Made by a program: the position numbers and the translations under genes
The notes under the pieces: model-generated
What the model was told of the DNA's origin: nothing
What the model saw: only the letters and a program-made list of their open reading frames with translations
Database searches by the model: none
Assembly (NCBI GenBank): GCA_963833195.1
Contig: CAWHXF010000027.1
Location: forward strand, 186,001 to 250,000
DNA: 64,000 nucleotides
DNA from: Granulosicoccus sp963833195
GTDB taxonomy: Bacteria; Pseudomonadota; Gammaproteobacteria; Granulosicoccales; Granulosicoccaceae
Direction: 5' to 3'
Shown here: one piece after another, positions 8,839-20,308 of the stretch
Layout: every line of letters begins with the position of its first letter
How positions within the stretch are numbered: position 1 is the stretch's first letter

Positions 8839-9867
8839 ATGCATCGCTGCACCGTTCCCCTCGCGCTGAGCCTCGCGCTCGGTGCCCCCGTCGCGCACGC
8901 CGCCGGCGAGCTGAACCTCTACAACTGGGGCGACTACACGAGCCCGGAGCTCCTGGAGAAGTTCGAGGCGGAGCACGACGTGAAGATCACCGTCACCGAC
9001 TACGACAGCAACGACACGGCGCTCGCCAAGATCCGCGCGGGCGGGCACGGCTTCGACATGGTCGTGCCGTCGGCGCCCTACATACCCATCTTCGTGCAGG
9101 AGGGCCTGCTGCTCGAGGCGCGCCCCGACGAGATGGAGAACTTCGAGCACGTCGCCGAGCGCTGGGTCGACGTGACCTGGGACCCGGGCCGGCACTACAG
9201 CGTGCCGTGGCAGTGGGGCCTGATCGGCACGGTCGTCGACACGTCGGTGTACGACGGCGACATCGACACCTCGGCCATCTTTCTCGACACGCCCGACGAG
9301 CTCGTCGGCAAGGTCAACGTGGCGCCCGAGATGAGCGACGTGCTGTACGCCACCATCGCCTACATGGGCGGCGAGTGGTGCAGCGACGACCGGGAGATGC
9401 TGCGCGGCGTGCGCGACAAGCTGCTGGAAGCCAAGGAGGACTGGATCGCGATGGACTACGGCACCATCGAGAAGTTCGCGAGCCGCGACTACGGCGCGGC
9501 GTTCTACTGGAACGGGGCGGCCATGCGCTCGCGCGAGCAGAACCCGGACGTGCGCTTCGGCTACCCGAGGGAGGGCTTTCCGTACTTCATGGACAGCCTC
9601 GCGATCCTGTCGGATGCACGGAACGTCGAGAACGCGAAGCTCTTCATGAACTTCGTCATGGCGCCCGAGAACGCCGCCATGCTCTCGAACTTCGCCAAGT
9701 ACGCGAACGGCATCGATGGCTCGGAGGAGTTCATGGACGAGGCGCTCACCACCGCACCGGAGCTCGTGGTGCCCGAGGAGCTGGCCGACGCGGGCGCGTT
9801 CCCGGAGGTCTGCCCGCCCGAGGTGAACCAGCTCTACACGCGCATCTGGACCGACATCAGCAAGTAG
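8839..9867 (+). CDS. potD: Periplasmic spermidine/putrescine-binding protein (PotD/PotF-like)
   Basis: A 342-aa extracytoplasmic binding protein. A classic signal peptide (hydrophobic core ALSLALGAPVAHA) is followed by the family-defining LNLYNWGDYTSPELLEKF, and FDMVVPSAPY occurs further on. ATG at 8839 is preferred over GTG 8830 because CCGGAG sits 8 nt upstream of it. The mature protein contains the Asp/Glu-rich polyamine cradle region (for example ADVT-like WVDVTWDP and NVAPEMSDV), but individual ligand contacts cannot be assigned by eye. It is the last gene of the operon and ends 3 bp from the convergent aguB-like gene. Confidence 0.9.
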   Translation: MHRCTVPLALSLALGAPVAHAAGELNLYNWGDYTSPELLEKFEAEHDVKITVTDYDSNDTALAKIRAGGHGFDMVVPSAPYIPIFVQEGLLLEARPDEMENFEHVAERWVDVTWDPGRHYSVPWQWGLIGTVVDTSVYDGDIDTSAIFLDTPDELVGKVNVAPEMSDVLYATIAYMGGEWCSDDREMLRGVRDKLLEAKEDWIAMDYGTIEKFASRDYGAAFYWNGAAMRSREQNPDVRFGYPREGFPYFMDSLAILSDARNVENAKLFMNFVMAPENAAMLSNFAKYANGIDGSEEFMDEALTTAPELVVPEELADAGAFPEVCPPEVNQLYTRIWTDISK

Positions 9868-9870
9868 ACC

Positions 9871-10761
9871 TCAGCGTGCCGGCTCGCCGCCGTCGAGCGA
9901 GCCGAGCGCGCCGTACAGGTCGGGTCGGCGGTCGCGGAACAGCCCCCACGCCGCGCGGAAGCGACGGATCTCGTCGAGATCGAACGTCGCGGTGACCACC
10001 TCCTCGGTGTCGGTCGATGCGCGCGCGACGACGCCGCCGGTCGCGTCCGCCAGGAACGAGCCGCCGTAGAAGGTCAGCGGAGTCGCGCCGCCCCCGGCTT
10101 CGATTCCGATGCGGTTCGCCGCGGCCACCGGCACGAGGTTCGCGGCGGCGTGGCCGCACATGCAGCGCTCCCAGTGCGGCCGGCTGTCGTGTCCCGGCGC
10201 CGTCGGCTCGGAGCCGATGGCGCTCGGGTACAGCAGCAGCTCCGCACCGCGCAGCACCATCGCGCGCGCGCATTCGGGGAACCACTGGTCCCAGCAGATG
10301 CCGACACCGATGCGCCCGGCACGCGTGTCCCAGACGCGAAAGCCCGTGTCCCCCGGCGAGAACCAGAACTTCTCCTCGTAGCCGGGTCCGTCCGGGACGT
10401 GCGACTTGCGGTAGCGTCCGAGCACGGTGCCGTCGGCATCGATCATGGCGACGGTGTTGAAGAACGCCTGGCCCGCGCGTTCGAAGAAGCTGACGGGCAG
10501 CACGACGCCGAGCTCGGCGGCGAGGCGCGAGAAGCGCGCGACGAGCGCGTTGCCCTCGAAGGCTCGGGCGAGCGCGAAGTGCGCGGGGTCCTGCGTGCGG
10601 CAGAAGTAGGGCGTGGCGAAGAGCTCCTGCAGCAGCACGACGTTCGCCCCGTCCGCGCAAGCCTCGCGCACGAGCGCTTCGGCGCGTTCGACGTTGTCCG
10701 TGATGCTCTCGGCGCACGGCATCTGCGTGACCGCGACGGTGACCTCGCGCGCCTCAACCAC
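9871..10761 (-). CDS. aguB: N-carbamoylputrescine amidase (AguB-like nitrilase)
   Basis: A 296-aa nitrilase-superfamily enzyme that in the AguB group hydrolyses N-carbamoylputrescine to putrescine, CO2 and ammonia. The Glu-Lys-Cys triad is Glu46 (LLQELFATPYFC), Lys119 (RYRKSHVPDGPGYEEKFWF) and Cys156 (GICWDQWFPE). The YFCRTQD segment and HVPDGPGYEEKFWFSPGD are specific to AguB rather than beta-alanine synthase. Its 5' end overlaps the stop of the upstream deacetylase gene by 8 bases, so the two are one operon. No agmatine deiminase (AguA) is in the window, so the carbamoylputrescine source is not evident locally. Confidence 0.92.
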   Translation of the reverse strand: MVEAREVTVAVTQMPCAESITDNVERAEALVREACADGANVVLLQELFATPYFCRTQDPAHFALARAFEGNALVARFSRLAAELGVVLPVSFFERAGQAFFNTVAMIDADGTVLGRYRKSHVPDGPGYEEKFWFSPGDTGFRVWDTRAGRIGVGICWDQWFPECARAMVLRGAELLLYPSAIGSEPTAPGHDSRPHWERCMCGHAAANLVPVAAANRIGIEAGGGATPLTFYGGSFLADATGGVVARASTDTEEVVTATFDLDEIRRFRAAWGLFRDRRPDLYGALGSLDGGEPAR

Positions 10762-11782
10762 CTTCGAAGCCCTCGAGCACGTTCACCGTGTTCACGCCGA
10801 CGGCCTCGATCGCGTAACCGCCCTCCATCACGAACACCGTGGGCAGTCCGAGGGCGGCGATGCGCGCGCCGCAGTCGGCGAAGTCGTCGGAGGCGAGCTT
10901 GAAGAAGCTGATGGGGTCGTCCTGGAACGCGTCGACGCCGAGCGACACGACGAGCGCCGACGCGCGCTCGCGCACGCGCGTCAGCCCTTCGTCCAGCGCG
11001 TCGGACCATTCGGCGTAGCCCGTGCCGGGACGCATGGGCAGGTTCAGCGTCGCGCCTTCGCCGGCGTCGATGCCGGTCTCGTCGGCGTAGCCGGAGAAGT
11101 AGGGGTACGCGTCCTCCGGGTGGCCGTGCAGGGAGACGAACAGCACGTCGTCGCGGGCGTGGAAGATGTCCTGCGTGCCGTTGCCGTGATGGAAGTCGAC
11201 GTCGAGAATCGCCACGCGCTCGTGCCCGGCGCGGCGCAGGGCGTCGGCCGCAAGCGCCGCGTTGTTCAGGAAGCAGTAGCCGCCGTACAGGTCGATGGCC
11301 GAGTGGTGACCCGGCGGTCGGCACAGCGCGAACGCGCAGGGTGCACCGTCGACGACCGCGCGCGCCGCGGCCTGCGCCGACGCCGCCGACGATAGCGCCG
11401 CACGCCACGTGCCGCCGGTGATCGCGGTCTCGGCGGCCAGCGCGTACCAGCCGGCGCGGCCGTCGATGTTGTTCGGCGGGCGCTGGCCGGGCATGCGACG
11501 TGCGGGCCAGGCGGACGCGATGAGCTCGCCTGCGTAGCCGTCCGCCTTCCAGGCGTCCCAGGCGGTCTCGAGGAAGTCCAGGTAGCCCGCGTCGTGCACG
11601 CGTGACAGGGCATCGGTGTCGCAGGGGCCCGGATCCTCGACGGCGGGGAAGCCGCGTTCGGCGAGGCGGCGCAGCACGTGCTCGATGCGCGAGGGGCGCT
11701 CGAAGGGCGTGACGAGCTCGCCGCCGTGCAGCTCGCCCTGCGGGAAATGCAGGCGATGGTCTTCGCTGAAGAAGGTGCGCAT
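10754..11782 (-). CDS. Acetylpolyamine amidohydrolase (class II histone-deacetylase fold)
   Basis: A 342-aa zinc deacetylase that removes acetyl groups from acetylputrescine/acetylspermidine-type substrates. It matches the Mycoplana ramosa enzyme nearly end to end in length and motifs, starting MRTFFSEDH. Active-site features: tandem His159-His160 (CRPPGHHS), zinc ligands Asp196 and His198 (DVDFHHGNG), zinc ligand Asp284 (SLGVDAFQ) and catalytic Tyr323 (MEGGYA). The start at 11782 is preferred over 11821 because it gives the family's exact N-terminus. Together with AguB and the Pot-like importer it makes a polyamine salvage set. Confidence 0.93.
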   Translation of the reverse strand: MRTFFSEDHRLHFPQGELHGGELVTPFERPSRIEHVLRRLAERGFPAVEDPGPCDTDALSRVHDAGYLDFLETAWDAWKADGYAGELIASAWPARRMPGQRPPNNIDGRAGWYALAAETAITGGTWRAALSSAASAQAAARAVVDGAPCAFALCRPPGHHSAIDLYGGYCFLNNAALAADALRRAGHERVAILDVDFHHGNGTQDIFHARDDVLFVSLHGHPEDAYPYFSGYADETGIDAGEGATLNLPMRPGTGYAEWSDALDEGLTRVRERASALVVSLGVDAFQDDPISFFKLASDDFADCGARIAALGLPTVFVMEGGYAIEAVGVNTVNVLEGFEGG

Positions 11783-12416
11783 GGCGGGGGTGCGGATGGC
11801 GGGAGGGAGCGACGTTGGCACAACGGTCGGCAGGCGGGTCGTGATGGAGGTTATACCATCTAGTAACGAAGTGTCGAAAGACGTGTCCGCCAGGTGACGA
11901 GGGCGTGCGGAGTCAGTTTCGCTGCTGTCGCTGGCGCCGGGCCGTCGCTATCGACGGCACTCGTTTGAACGTGGCCTTGCTGGAGGAACGCGACGCGGTG
12001 CCGGCGCGGCGAAGCGGACGTTAACTACCGGTCTACCCGTGGCTTGATCCGTGATTCGGCTTCGTGCTGGACACGACATTGCGGTTCCGCAGGCTCATCC
12101 ACCGAGCTCGACCCTTCAGGACCGTTGTGCGGTCGATATGGCAGCGGCACGTGAGCCAGGGGTACAGGGCCAGGGCTTGCCTTGTCATGCTCGGACACCC
12201 GCCCGAAGCGAAGCGATGACGTTCGGCGGGACAGCGTCGCCGCACGTCCGGGCTGCGTCGCGGTGTCCACGCCGTGGACCCATTGTCGTCGTCCTGCAAG
12301 TCGAGACGCGTCGTCGCGGGCGCTGAATATCGAACCGAGGGGCGCGATGAAGGACGAATTCGGGAGGCATTGCAGAGCTGGTTTTATGTTCAGTCTGGGA
12401 TTCGCATCCCGGTGTC
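11783..12416. other. Gene-poor stretch between deacetylase operon and HNH gene
   Basis: About 630 bp with no convincing gene. It holds the deacetylase promoter. Beyond about 11900 are only short open frames without recognisable motifs. A 15-nt palindrome-like GTCCACGCCGTGGAC lies at 12265-12279, and its reverse complement recurs near 14178. A larger DUF222 frame is open through 12182-12472 but is not protein-like there. Confidence 0.6.
11850..11878 (-). promoter_or_regulatory. Candidate promoter of the deacetylase-aguB operon
   Basis: On the minus strand a TATAAC -10 (11850-11855) stands 17 nt from a weak TTCGAC -35 (11873-11878), in an AT-richer patch. The predicted leader would be about 60 nt before the ATG at 11782. 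Confidence 0.45.
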
Positions 12417-12471
12417 ACCCTGCACTCCCGCGTACCCTCGACTTCGTCGAGGGTACGCGGGAGTGCAGGGC
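12417..12471 (+). repeat. Perfect 25-bp inverted repeat (hairpin) abutting the HNH gene start
   Basis: The arms at 12418-12442 and 12446-12470 are exact reverse complements (left arm begins CCCTGCACTCCCGCG, right arm ends CGCGGGAGTGCAGGG) with a 3-nt TTC loop. The right arm ends 2 nt before the ATG at 12473, so the RNA hairpin would bury the ribosome-binding region. No T-run follows, so it is not a normal terminator. It resembles a mobile REP-like or MITE-like hairpin. Confidence 0.85.
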
Positions 12472-12472
12472 C

Positions 12473-14248
12473 ATGGAAGGACGGAACAATGCAACACCGA
12501 TGACGCCGGCCGCGCGTCGCGATCAGCTCGCGGAGGCGCTCGGGACGCGCGGTTCGCGCAAGCGCTCGTCACGCCTGCGCGTCGGCAACACGGCAGCTTC
12601 AGGAGGGTCGGGTACGGCGACGGTGGCCGTGGCAAGCGCCGGAGCAAGCGCCGGCGCAAACGCCCCTCCCGCCACCGACCGACCGGCGGCGGGCGAGGGA
12701 CAACCTACTCGCGGCAGGACGGCTAACGACGTGTCCACGGCCGTCGACGATGCGGCGTCGGCGCCCGCGCATCGCGAGCTCGCCCGGCAGGTGCGTGCGC
12801 TGTCGGCGCGCGTCGATCTCACCCGTGCCGAGCTCATCGACGCTCTCGTGCGCTTCGACGTCGCCGAGGCGTGGCGCGTCACCGGTGCCCGCAGCTGTAC
12901 CGACTGGATGGTCGCCGAGCTCGGGTACTCGCGTGCATCCGCCTACCAGCACCTCAAGGTCGGTCGCGAGCTTGCGCGTCTGCCCGTGCTTGCCGAGCTG
13001 TTTCGAGCCGGCGAGCTGTCCTGGTCGAAGATCGTGGCGCTCGTGCGCGTTGCCACGCCGGAGGACGAGCGAGCACTCGCCGTGGTCGCGACCGAACACG
13101 ACGCCGATACGCTCGCTCGCCTGCTGGAAGAGTATCGCTGGGGACGCGAGGCGGAAGCGGACGCGAAGGCTGCCGCCGCCGGCGGACCGGACGCGGCCGC
13201 GGCACGTGAGAGGGAGCGGGGTCGCGAACGCGCCGAGCGCCGATACCTACGTGTGGCGCGCGGTGCGGACGGGTCGGGAACGCTGGCGGCAAATCTGCCC
13301 GCCGAGCGCATGACGCTGGTGGCCGAGGTCATCGAACGCATCGCGCGCAGGCTCTACGACAAGGCGAAGGGCACGCATCCACCGGGCAACCGCCCGACGC
13401 TCGCGCAGTGCCGCGCCGACGCGCTCGAGCTGATGGCGAAGGCGGCATTGACCGGCGAGGCGGACGGCACGCTGCCCGCCGCGGCCGAACCGCTCGTGGT
13501 AGCGGTCGTGGACCATGCGGTGCTGGAACCCGCCATCGCCGACGTGGCCGCGGCCGGGCCGGACAGCGATGCGCCGTTGCCGCTGCCGGTGCGCTGCGCG
13601 GTGGTCGGTATCCTGGGGTCGAGCATCACGCCGGCCAAGGCGCGGCAGCTTGCCTGCGAAGGTTCGCTGATGACGGTGCTGCTGAAGGGCGGCGAGCCCG
13701 TGGCCATGGGGCGCAAGGTGCGGCTGCACACGAAGGCGCAGCGTCGGGCGGCGGCCGTGCGCGACGGGCACCGGTGCAGCTTCCCGGGCTGCAACGAGAC
13801 GCACGGCCTGCAACCGCATCACGTGTGGCGGTGGGGGAAGGGCGGGTCGACGGACGTGGCGTCGGCCGCGATGCTGTGCGAGGTGCACCACGCGCGCGTG
13901 CACGATGAGGAATGGACGGTGACGCCGGCCTTGCCCGGGACCGAGCGTCCGGCCGTGGCGAGCACATTGCTGGAAGGCGCGGACGAGCGCACTCGCCGGA
14001 TCGTCGCTGCGCTGGACGCGCGCCGGCCGCGGTTCGGGTTCGTACCGCCGGATCGTGCCGCGCCGGACATTGCGGCCGGCAGTGGCCGCGTGCTCTCCGA
14101 TGCGCTCCCGACTCCTGAACCCGACCGGTGCCGCGAATCTGCCGGCCGCTACGTCATCAAGCGAGCTCGGTCCAGTCGTCCACGGCGTGGACTGCTATCC
14201 GGCCGTGGTCCGATCCCGGGAATTCGTCGCGGTATCCTGCAGTCATGA
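12473..14248 (+). CDS. DUF222 / HNH endonuclease domain protein (13E12-type)
   Basis: A 591-aa protein with an N-terminal low-complexity segment (to about residue 80), a DUF222 domain, and a C-terminal HNH nuclease motif CSFPGCNETHGLQPHHVW with CEVHHARVHDEEW. The zinc-binding Cys pairs and His-His metal site of an active HNH nuclease are intact. Family members occur in many copies in some genomes and behave like selfish or intron-like nucleases, but their cellular role is not established. The start is uncertain: ATG 12473 or 12500. The GC use and gene-poor flanks suggest an acquired unit, and a 25-bp hairpin sits directly before it. Confidence 0.85.
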   Translation: MEGRNNATPMTPAARRDQLAEALGTRGSRKRSSRLRVGNTAASGGSGTATVAVASAGASAGANAPPATDRPAAGEGQPTRGRTANDVSTAVDDAASAPAHRELARQVRALSARVDLTRAELIDALVRFDVAEAWRVTGARSCTDWMVAELGYSRASAYQHLKVGRELARLPVLAELFRAGELSWSKIVALVRVATPEDERALAVVATEHDADTLARLLEEYRWGREAEADAKAAAAGGPDAAAARERERGRERAERRYLRVARGADGSGTLAANLPAERMTLVAEVIERIARRLYDKAKGTHPPGNRPTLAQCRADALELMAKAALTGEADGTLPAAAEPLVVAVVDHAVLEPAIADVAAAGPDSDAPLPLPVRCAVVGILGSSITPAKARQLACEGSLMTVLLKGGEPVAMGRKVRLHTKAQRRAAAVRDGHRCSFPGCNETHGLQPHHVWRWGKGGSTDVASAAMLCEVHHARVHDEEWTVTPALPGTERPAVASTLLEGADERTRRIVAALDARRPRFGFVPPDRAAPDIAAGSGRVLSDALPTPEPDRCRESAGRYVIKRARSSRPRRGLLSGRGPIPGIRRGILQS

Positions 14249-14320
14249 GCTTCGGACAGAAACGGACGACGGTCCACCTCGACGCGAAGCCTCGTGGCGG
14301 ACATGAAGCGCGGCGGGCAG

Positions 14321-14949
14321 CTATGAGCCGAGCCCGACCGCCTCCTCCGCCAGCCGCGTGATGCCGGCCCAGTCCCCCGCCTGCACCATCGCCTTCGGCG
14401 CGAGCCAGCTACCACCCACGCACAGCACGTTCGGCAGTGCCAGGTACTCGCGCGCGTTCGAAGCGGACACGCCGCCCGTGGGGCAGAACACCGCGTCCAC
14501 GAAGGGTCCGCCGAGGGCCTTCAGCATGGTCGGGCCGCCGGCCGGGCCCGCGGGGAAGAACTTGAGCGCTGCGTAGCCGCCGTCGCGCGCGCGCATGATG
14601 TCCGCGGAGGTCGCTATGCCGGGCAGCAGCGGCAGGTTCAGCTCGCGCGCGCGCTTGCCCAGGGCGTCGGTGTAACCCGGGCTGACCGCGAAGGTGGCGC
14701 CGGCGTCCTGCGCGCGCGCGAGGTCGTCACCGTCGAGCGCGGTGCCGACGCCGACGATGGCGCCGTCGACGTCCGTCATGGCACGGATGGCGTCGAGCGC
14801 CTGAGGGGTGCGCAGCGTGACCTCCAGCACGCGGATGCCGCCCGCCACCAGCGCCTCGGCGAGCGGCCGCGCGTGGCCGACGTCGTCGACGACGATGACG
14901 GGAATGACGGGCCCGGTGCGCATCAGCGCGGGCACGTCGGCGAAGGCGC

Positions 14950-14953
<4 letters not shown>
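14321..14953 (-). CDS. eda: 2-keto-3-deoxy-6-phosphogluconate (KDPG) aldolase
   Basis: A 210-aa class I aldolase that splits KDPG into pyruvate and glyceraldehyde 3-phosphate, the last step of the Entner-Doudoroff pathway. Glu44 (VLEVTLRT) is the proton-shuttling acid and Lys131 (AALKFFPA) forms the Schiff base. The phosphate-binding FCPTGGVS motif is present. It starts at GTG 14953, whose GTGA overlaps the edd stop, so it is translated by coupling. Length and motifs are normal. Confidence 0.95.
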
Positions 14954-17097
<2,144 letters not shown>

Positions 17098-17164
17098 GGG
17101 CCGGATTCTCTCACAGCGGCTGCAAACGCCAGTCATCGGGCTCCGCCCCGATCGGGCCCGCGTG

Positions 17165-17170
17165 TAGCAT
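17165..17170 (+). promoter_or_regulatory. TAGCAT hexamer 7 nt before zwf
   Basis: A -10-like TAGCAT lies 7 nt before the zwf ATG, with no Shine-Dalgarno between, so a leaderless start is possible. A palindromic TTGTAATT-type HexR box was sought in 17098-17177 and not found. Confidence 0.3.
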
Positions 17171-17177
17171 TCGCCTC

Positions 17178-18653
<1,476 letters not shown>

Positions 18654-18655
18654 CC

Positions 18656-19379
18656 ATGAGCGATACCCTGGCCGGACTGCCGCTGCATTCCGAAGCGTCC
18701 GCCGACGCCCTCGCCGACGCGCTCGCGGCGCGCGTGGCCGACGCCCTGCGCCACGCGCTCGCCGAGCGCGGCGCGGCCTCGCTCGTGGTCTCGGGTGGCT
18801 CGACGCCCGCGCCGATGTTCGACGCGCTGGCGCGCGAACCGCTCGACTGGTCGCGAGTCGGCGTGACGCTCGCGGACGAGCGCGCCGTGCCCGTCCAGCA
18901 CGCCGACAGCAACGAGCGCATGGTGCGCGAGCGGCTGCTCGTCGGTCCGGCCGCGGCCGCGCGCTTCACGTCGCTGTACCGACCCGACGGGGACCTGCAG
19001 CGCGTCGGCGTTGCGCTGCAGGGCCTTGCGCGGCCGTTCGACGTGGTGCTGCTGGGCATGGGGACCGATGCGCACACCGCCTCGTTGTTTTCCGATGCGC
19101 CCGAGCTCGAGCTCGGCATGACGACGGAAGGCCCCCTCGCCGCGATGCACCCCCCCTCCCAGCCGCTGGATCGCATCAGCCTCGTGCGCGCGGCGCTGCT
19201 GGACTGCCGTCACTGCTGGCTGCACGTCACGGGCGCGGCCAAGCGCGACGTGCTGGTGGCCGCGATGGAGCAGTGGCGCGTGCGCGGCGACGGACCGGAG
19301 GTGCCGCCGGTCGGCGCGCGTGCTGGGCGCCGCGTCGGCGCGCGACGACGTCGACGTCGGCGTGTTCTGGGCGGCCTGA
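18656..19379 (+). CDS. pgl: 6-phosphogluconolactonase, apparently frameshifted near the 3' end
   Basis: Hydrolyses 6-phosphogluconolactone. It shows LVVSGGSTPAPMFDAL, LADERAVPVQHADSNERM and LLGMGTDAHTASLF, all family hallmarks (DevB/SOL type). The frame from the ATG is normal to about residue 219, then turns Arg-rich and runs to a stop at 19435. In the neighbouring frame the expected tail VLGAASARDDVDVGVFWAA follows and stops at 19377-19379. Deleting one G of the GG at 19313-19314 restores a normal protein, so a +1 insertion there is likely, as either a sequencing indel or a real mutation. As written, the product would have an aberrant C-terminus overlapping hexR. Confidence 0.85.
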
Positions 19380-19428
19380 TGCGGCACGCGTCGCGGCGTC
19401 GCGGCGACGGCGACCGGGCGATGGGCCG

Positions 19429-20262
19429 ATGCTAGGCAAGATCGCGTCGGCGCGCTCCGGCCTGCGCCGCTCCGAGATCAAGGTCGCCGACACGGTGCTG
19501 GCCGATCCGGACGCGGCCGTGCACGCCACGCTGCAGACCCTCGCCGAGCGCAGCGACGTGTCCGAGCCGACGGTGATCCGCTTCTGCCGCGCGCTGGACT
19601 GCACCGGCTTCCAGCAGTTCAAGCTGCGCCTCGCGCAGGCGCTCGCCACGCGCGAGACCTACTTCTACCAGGACGTCACGGCCGAGGACACCAGCGCGCA
19701 GCTCGCGACCAAGCTGATCGACGGCGCGATCGCCTCGCTCATGCACGTGCGCAACGAGCTGGCGGCCGAGGCGCTCGACGCGGCCATCGCGCTGTACGGC
19801 GCCGCGGACCGGGTGGAGCTCTACGGCTCGGGCGGCTCGGCCGTGGTGGCCGAGGACGCGCAGCTGAAGTTCTTCCGCCTCGGCAAGCCCGCCATCGCGT
19901 ACTCGGACCCGCACATCCAGCACGCGGCCGCGGCGCTGCTGGACGAACGGGCGCTGGTGATCGCGATCTCGCACTCGGGGCGCTCGGTCGACATCCTGCG
20001 CACCGTCGACATCGCGCGCGAGACCGGTGCGCGCGTGATCGCGGTCACCGCCACGCGCTCGCCGCTCGCCGAGCGCGCCGACGTCACGCTGAGCGTCGAC
20101 ATCGCCGAGGACAGCGACGTGTTCTCGCCCGTGAAGTCGCGCATCGGCCAGACGGTGGTGCTGGACATCCTCGCCGTCGGCGTGGCCGTGCGCGGCGGCG
20201 CGGGCATGCTCGAGCGGCTGTCCCGCGCTCGCCGCGCGATCGACTTCCGCTTCGTGGGCTGA
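19429..20262 (+). CDS. hexR: HexR/RpiR-family transcriptional regulator
   Basis: A 277-aa repressor-type regulator. The N-terminal RpiR helix-turn-helix spans about 1-77 (LAERSDVSEPTVIRFCRALDC), followed by a SIS sugar-phosphate-binding domain (YGSGGSAVVAEDAQLKFFRLG; AISHSGRSVDIL). In gammaproteobacteria HexR senses KDPG and controls zwf, edd-eda and pyk-type genes, and its location immediately after pgl fits this. The start MLGKIASARS at 19429 gives the usual length; an upstream extension is Arg-rich shadow. Regulation of the adjacent operons is inference. Confidence 0.9.
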   Translation: MLGKIASARSGLRRSEIKVADTVLADPDAAVHATLQTLAERSDVSEPTVIRFCRALDCTGFQQFKLRLAQALATRETYFYQDVTAEDTSAQLATKLIDGAIASLMHVRNELAAEALDAAIALYGAADRVELYGSGGSAVVAEDAQLKFFRLGKPAIAYSDPHIQHAAAALLDERALVIAISHSGRSVDILRTVDIARETGARVIAVTATRSPLAERADVTLSVDIAEDSDVFSPVKSRIGQTVVLDILAVGVAVRGGAGMLERLSRARRAIDFRFVG

Positions 20263-20308
20263 CGCCCGCGATCCTCCGCATCGCGTCTCGCGGAGCAGGA
20301 CCGGTCGG

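Noticed and set aside
12025..12300. Small minus-strand frames upstream of the HNH gene
   Set aside because: They lack recognisable domains, ribosome-binding sites and codon bias like the neighbours. They are left as unexplained gap.
12473..14248. Transposase or IS element
   Set aside because: DUF222-HNH is not a transposase and no terminal inverted repeats or target duplications of an IS were seen. Only the hairpin and a weak 15-nt motif flank it.
17098..17177. HexR operator between edd and zwf
   Set aside because: No palindrome of the TTGTAATT type or any convincing inverted repeat was found in the 80-bp gap, so regulation by HexR is left as inference.
20263..20308. Terminator between hexR and the FecR gene
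   Set aside because: A 6-bp stem CTCCGC/GCGGAG with a 10-nt loop is present but there is no T-run, so it is too weak to call.
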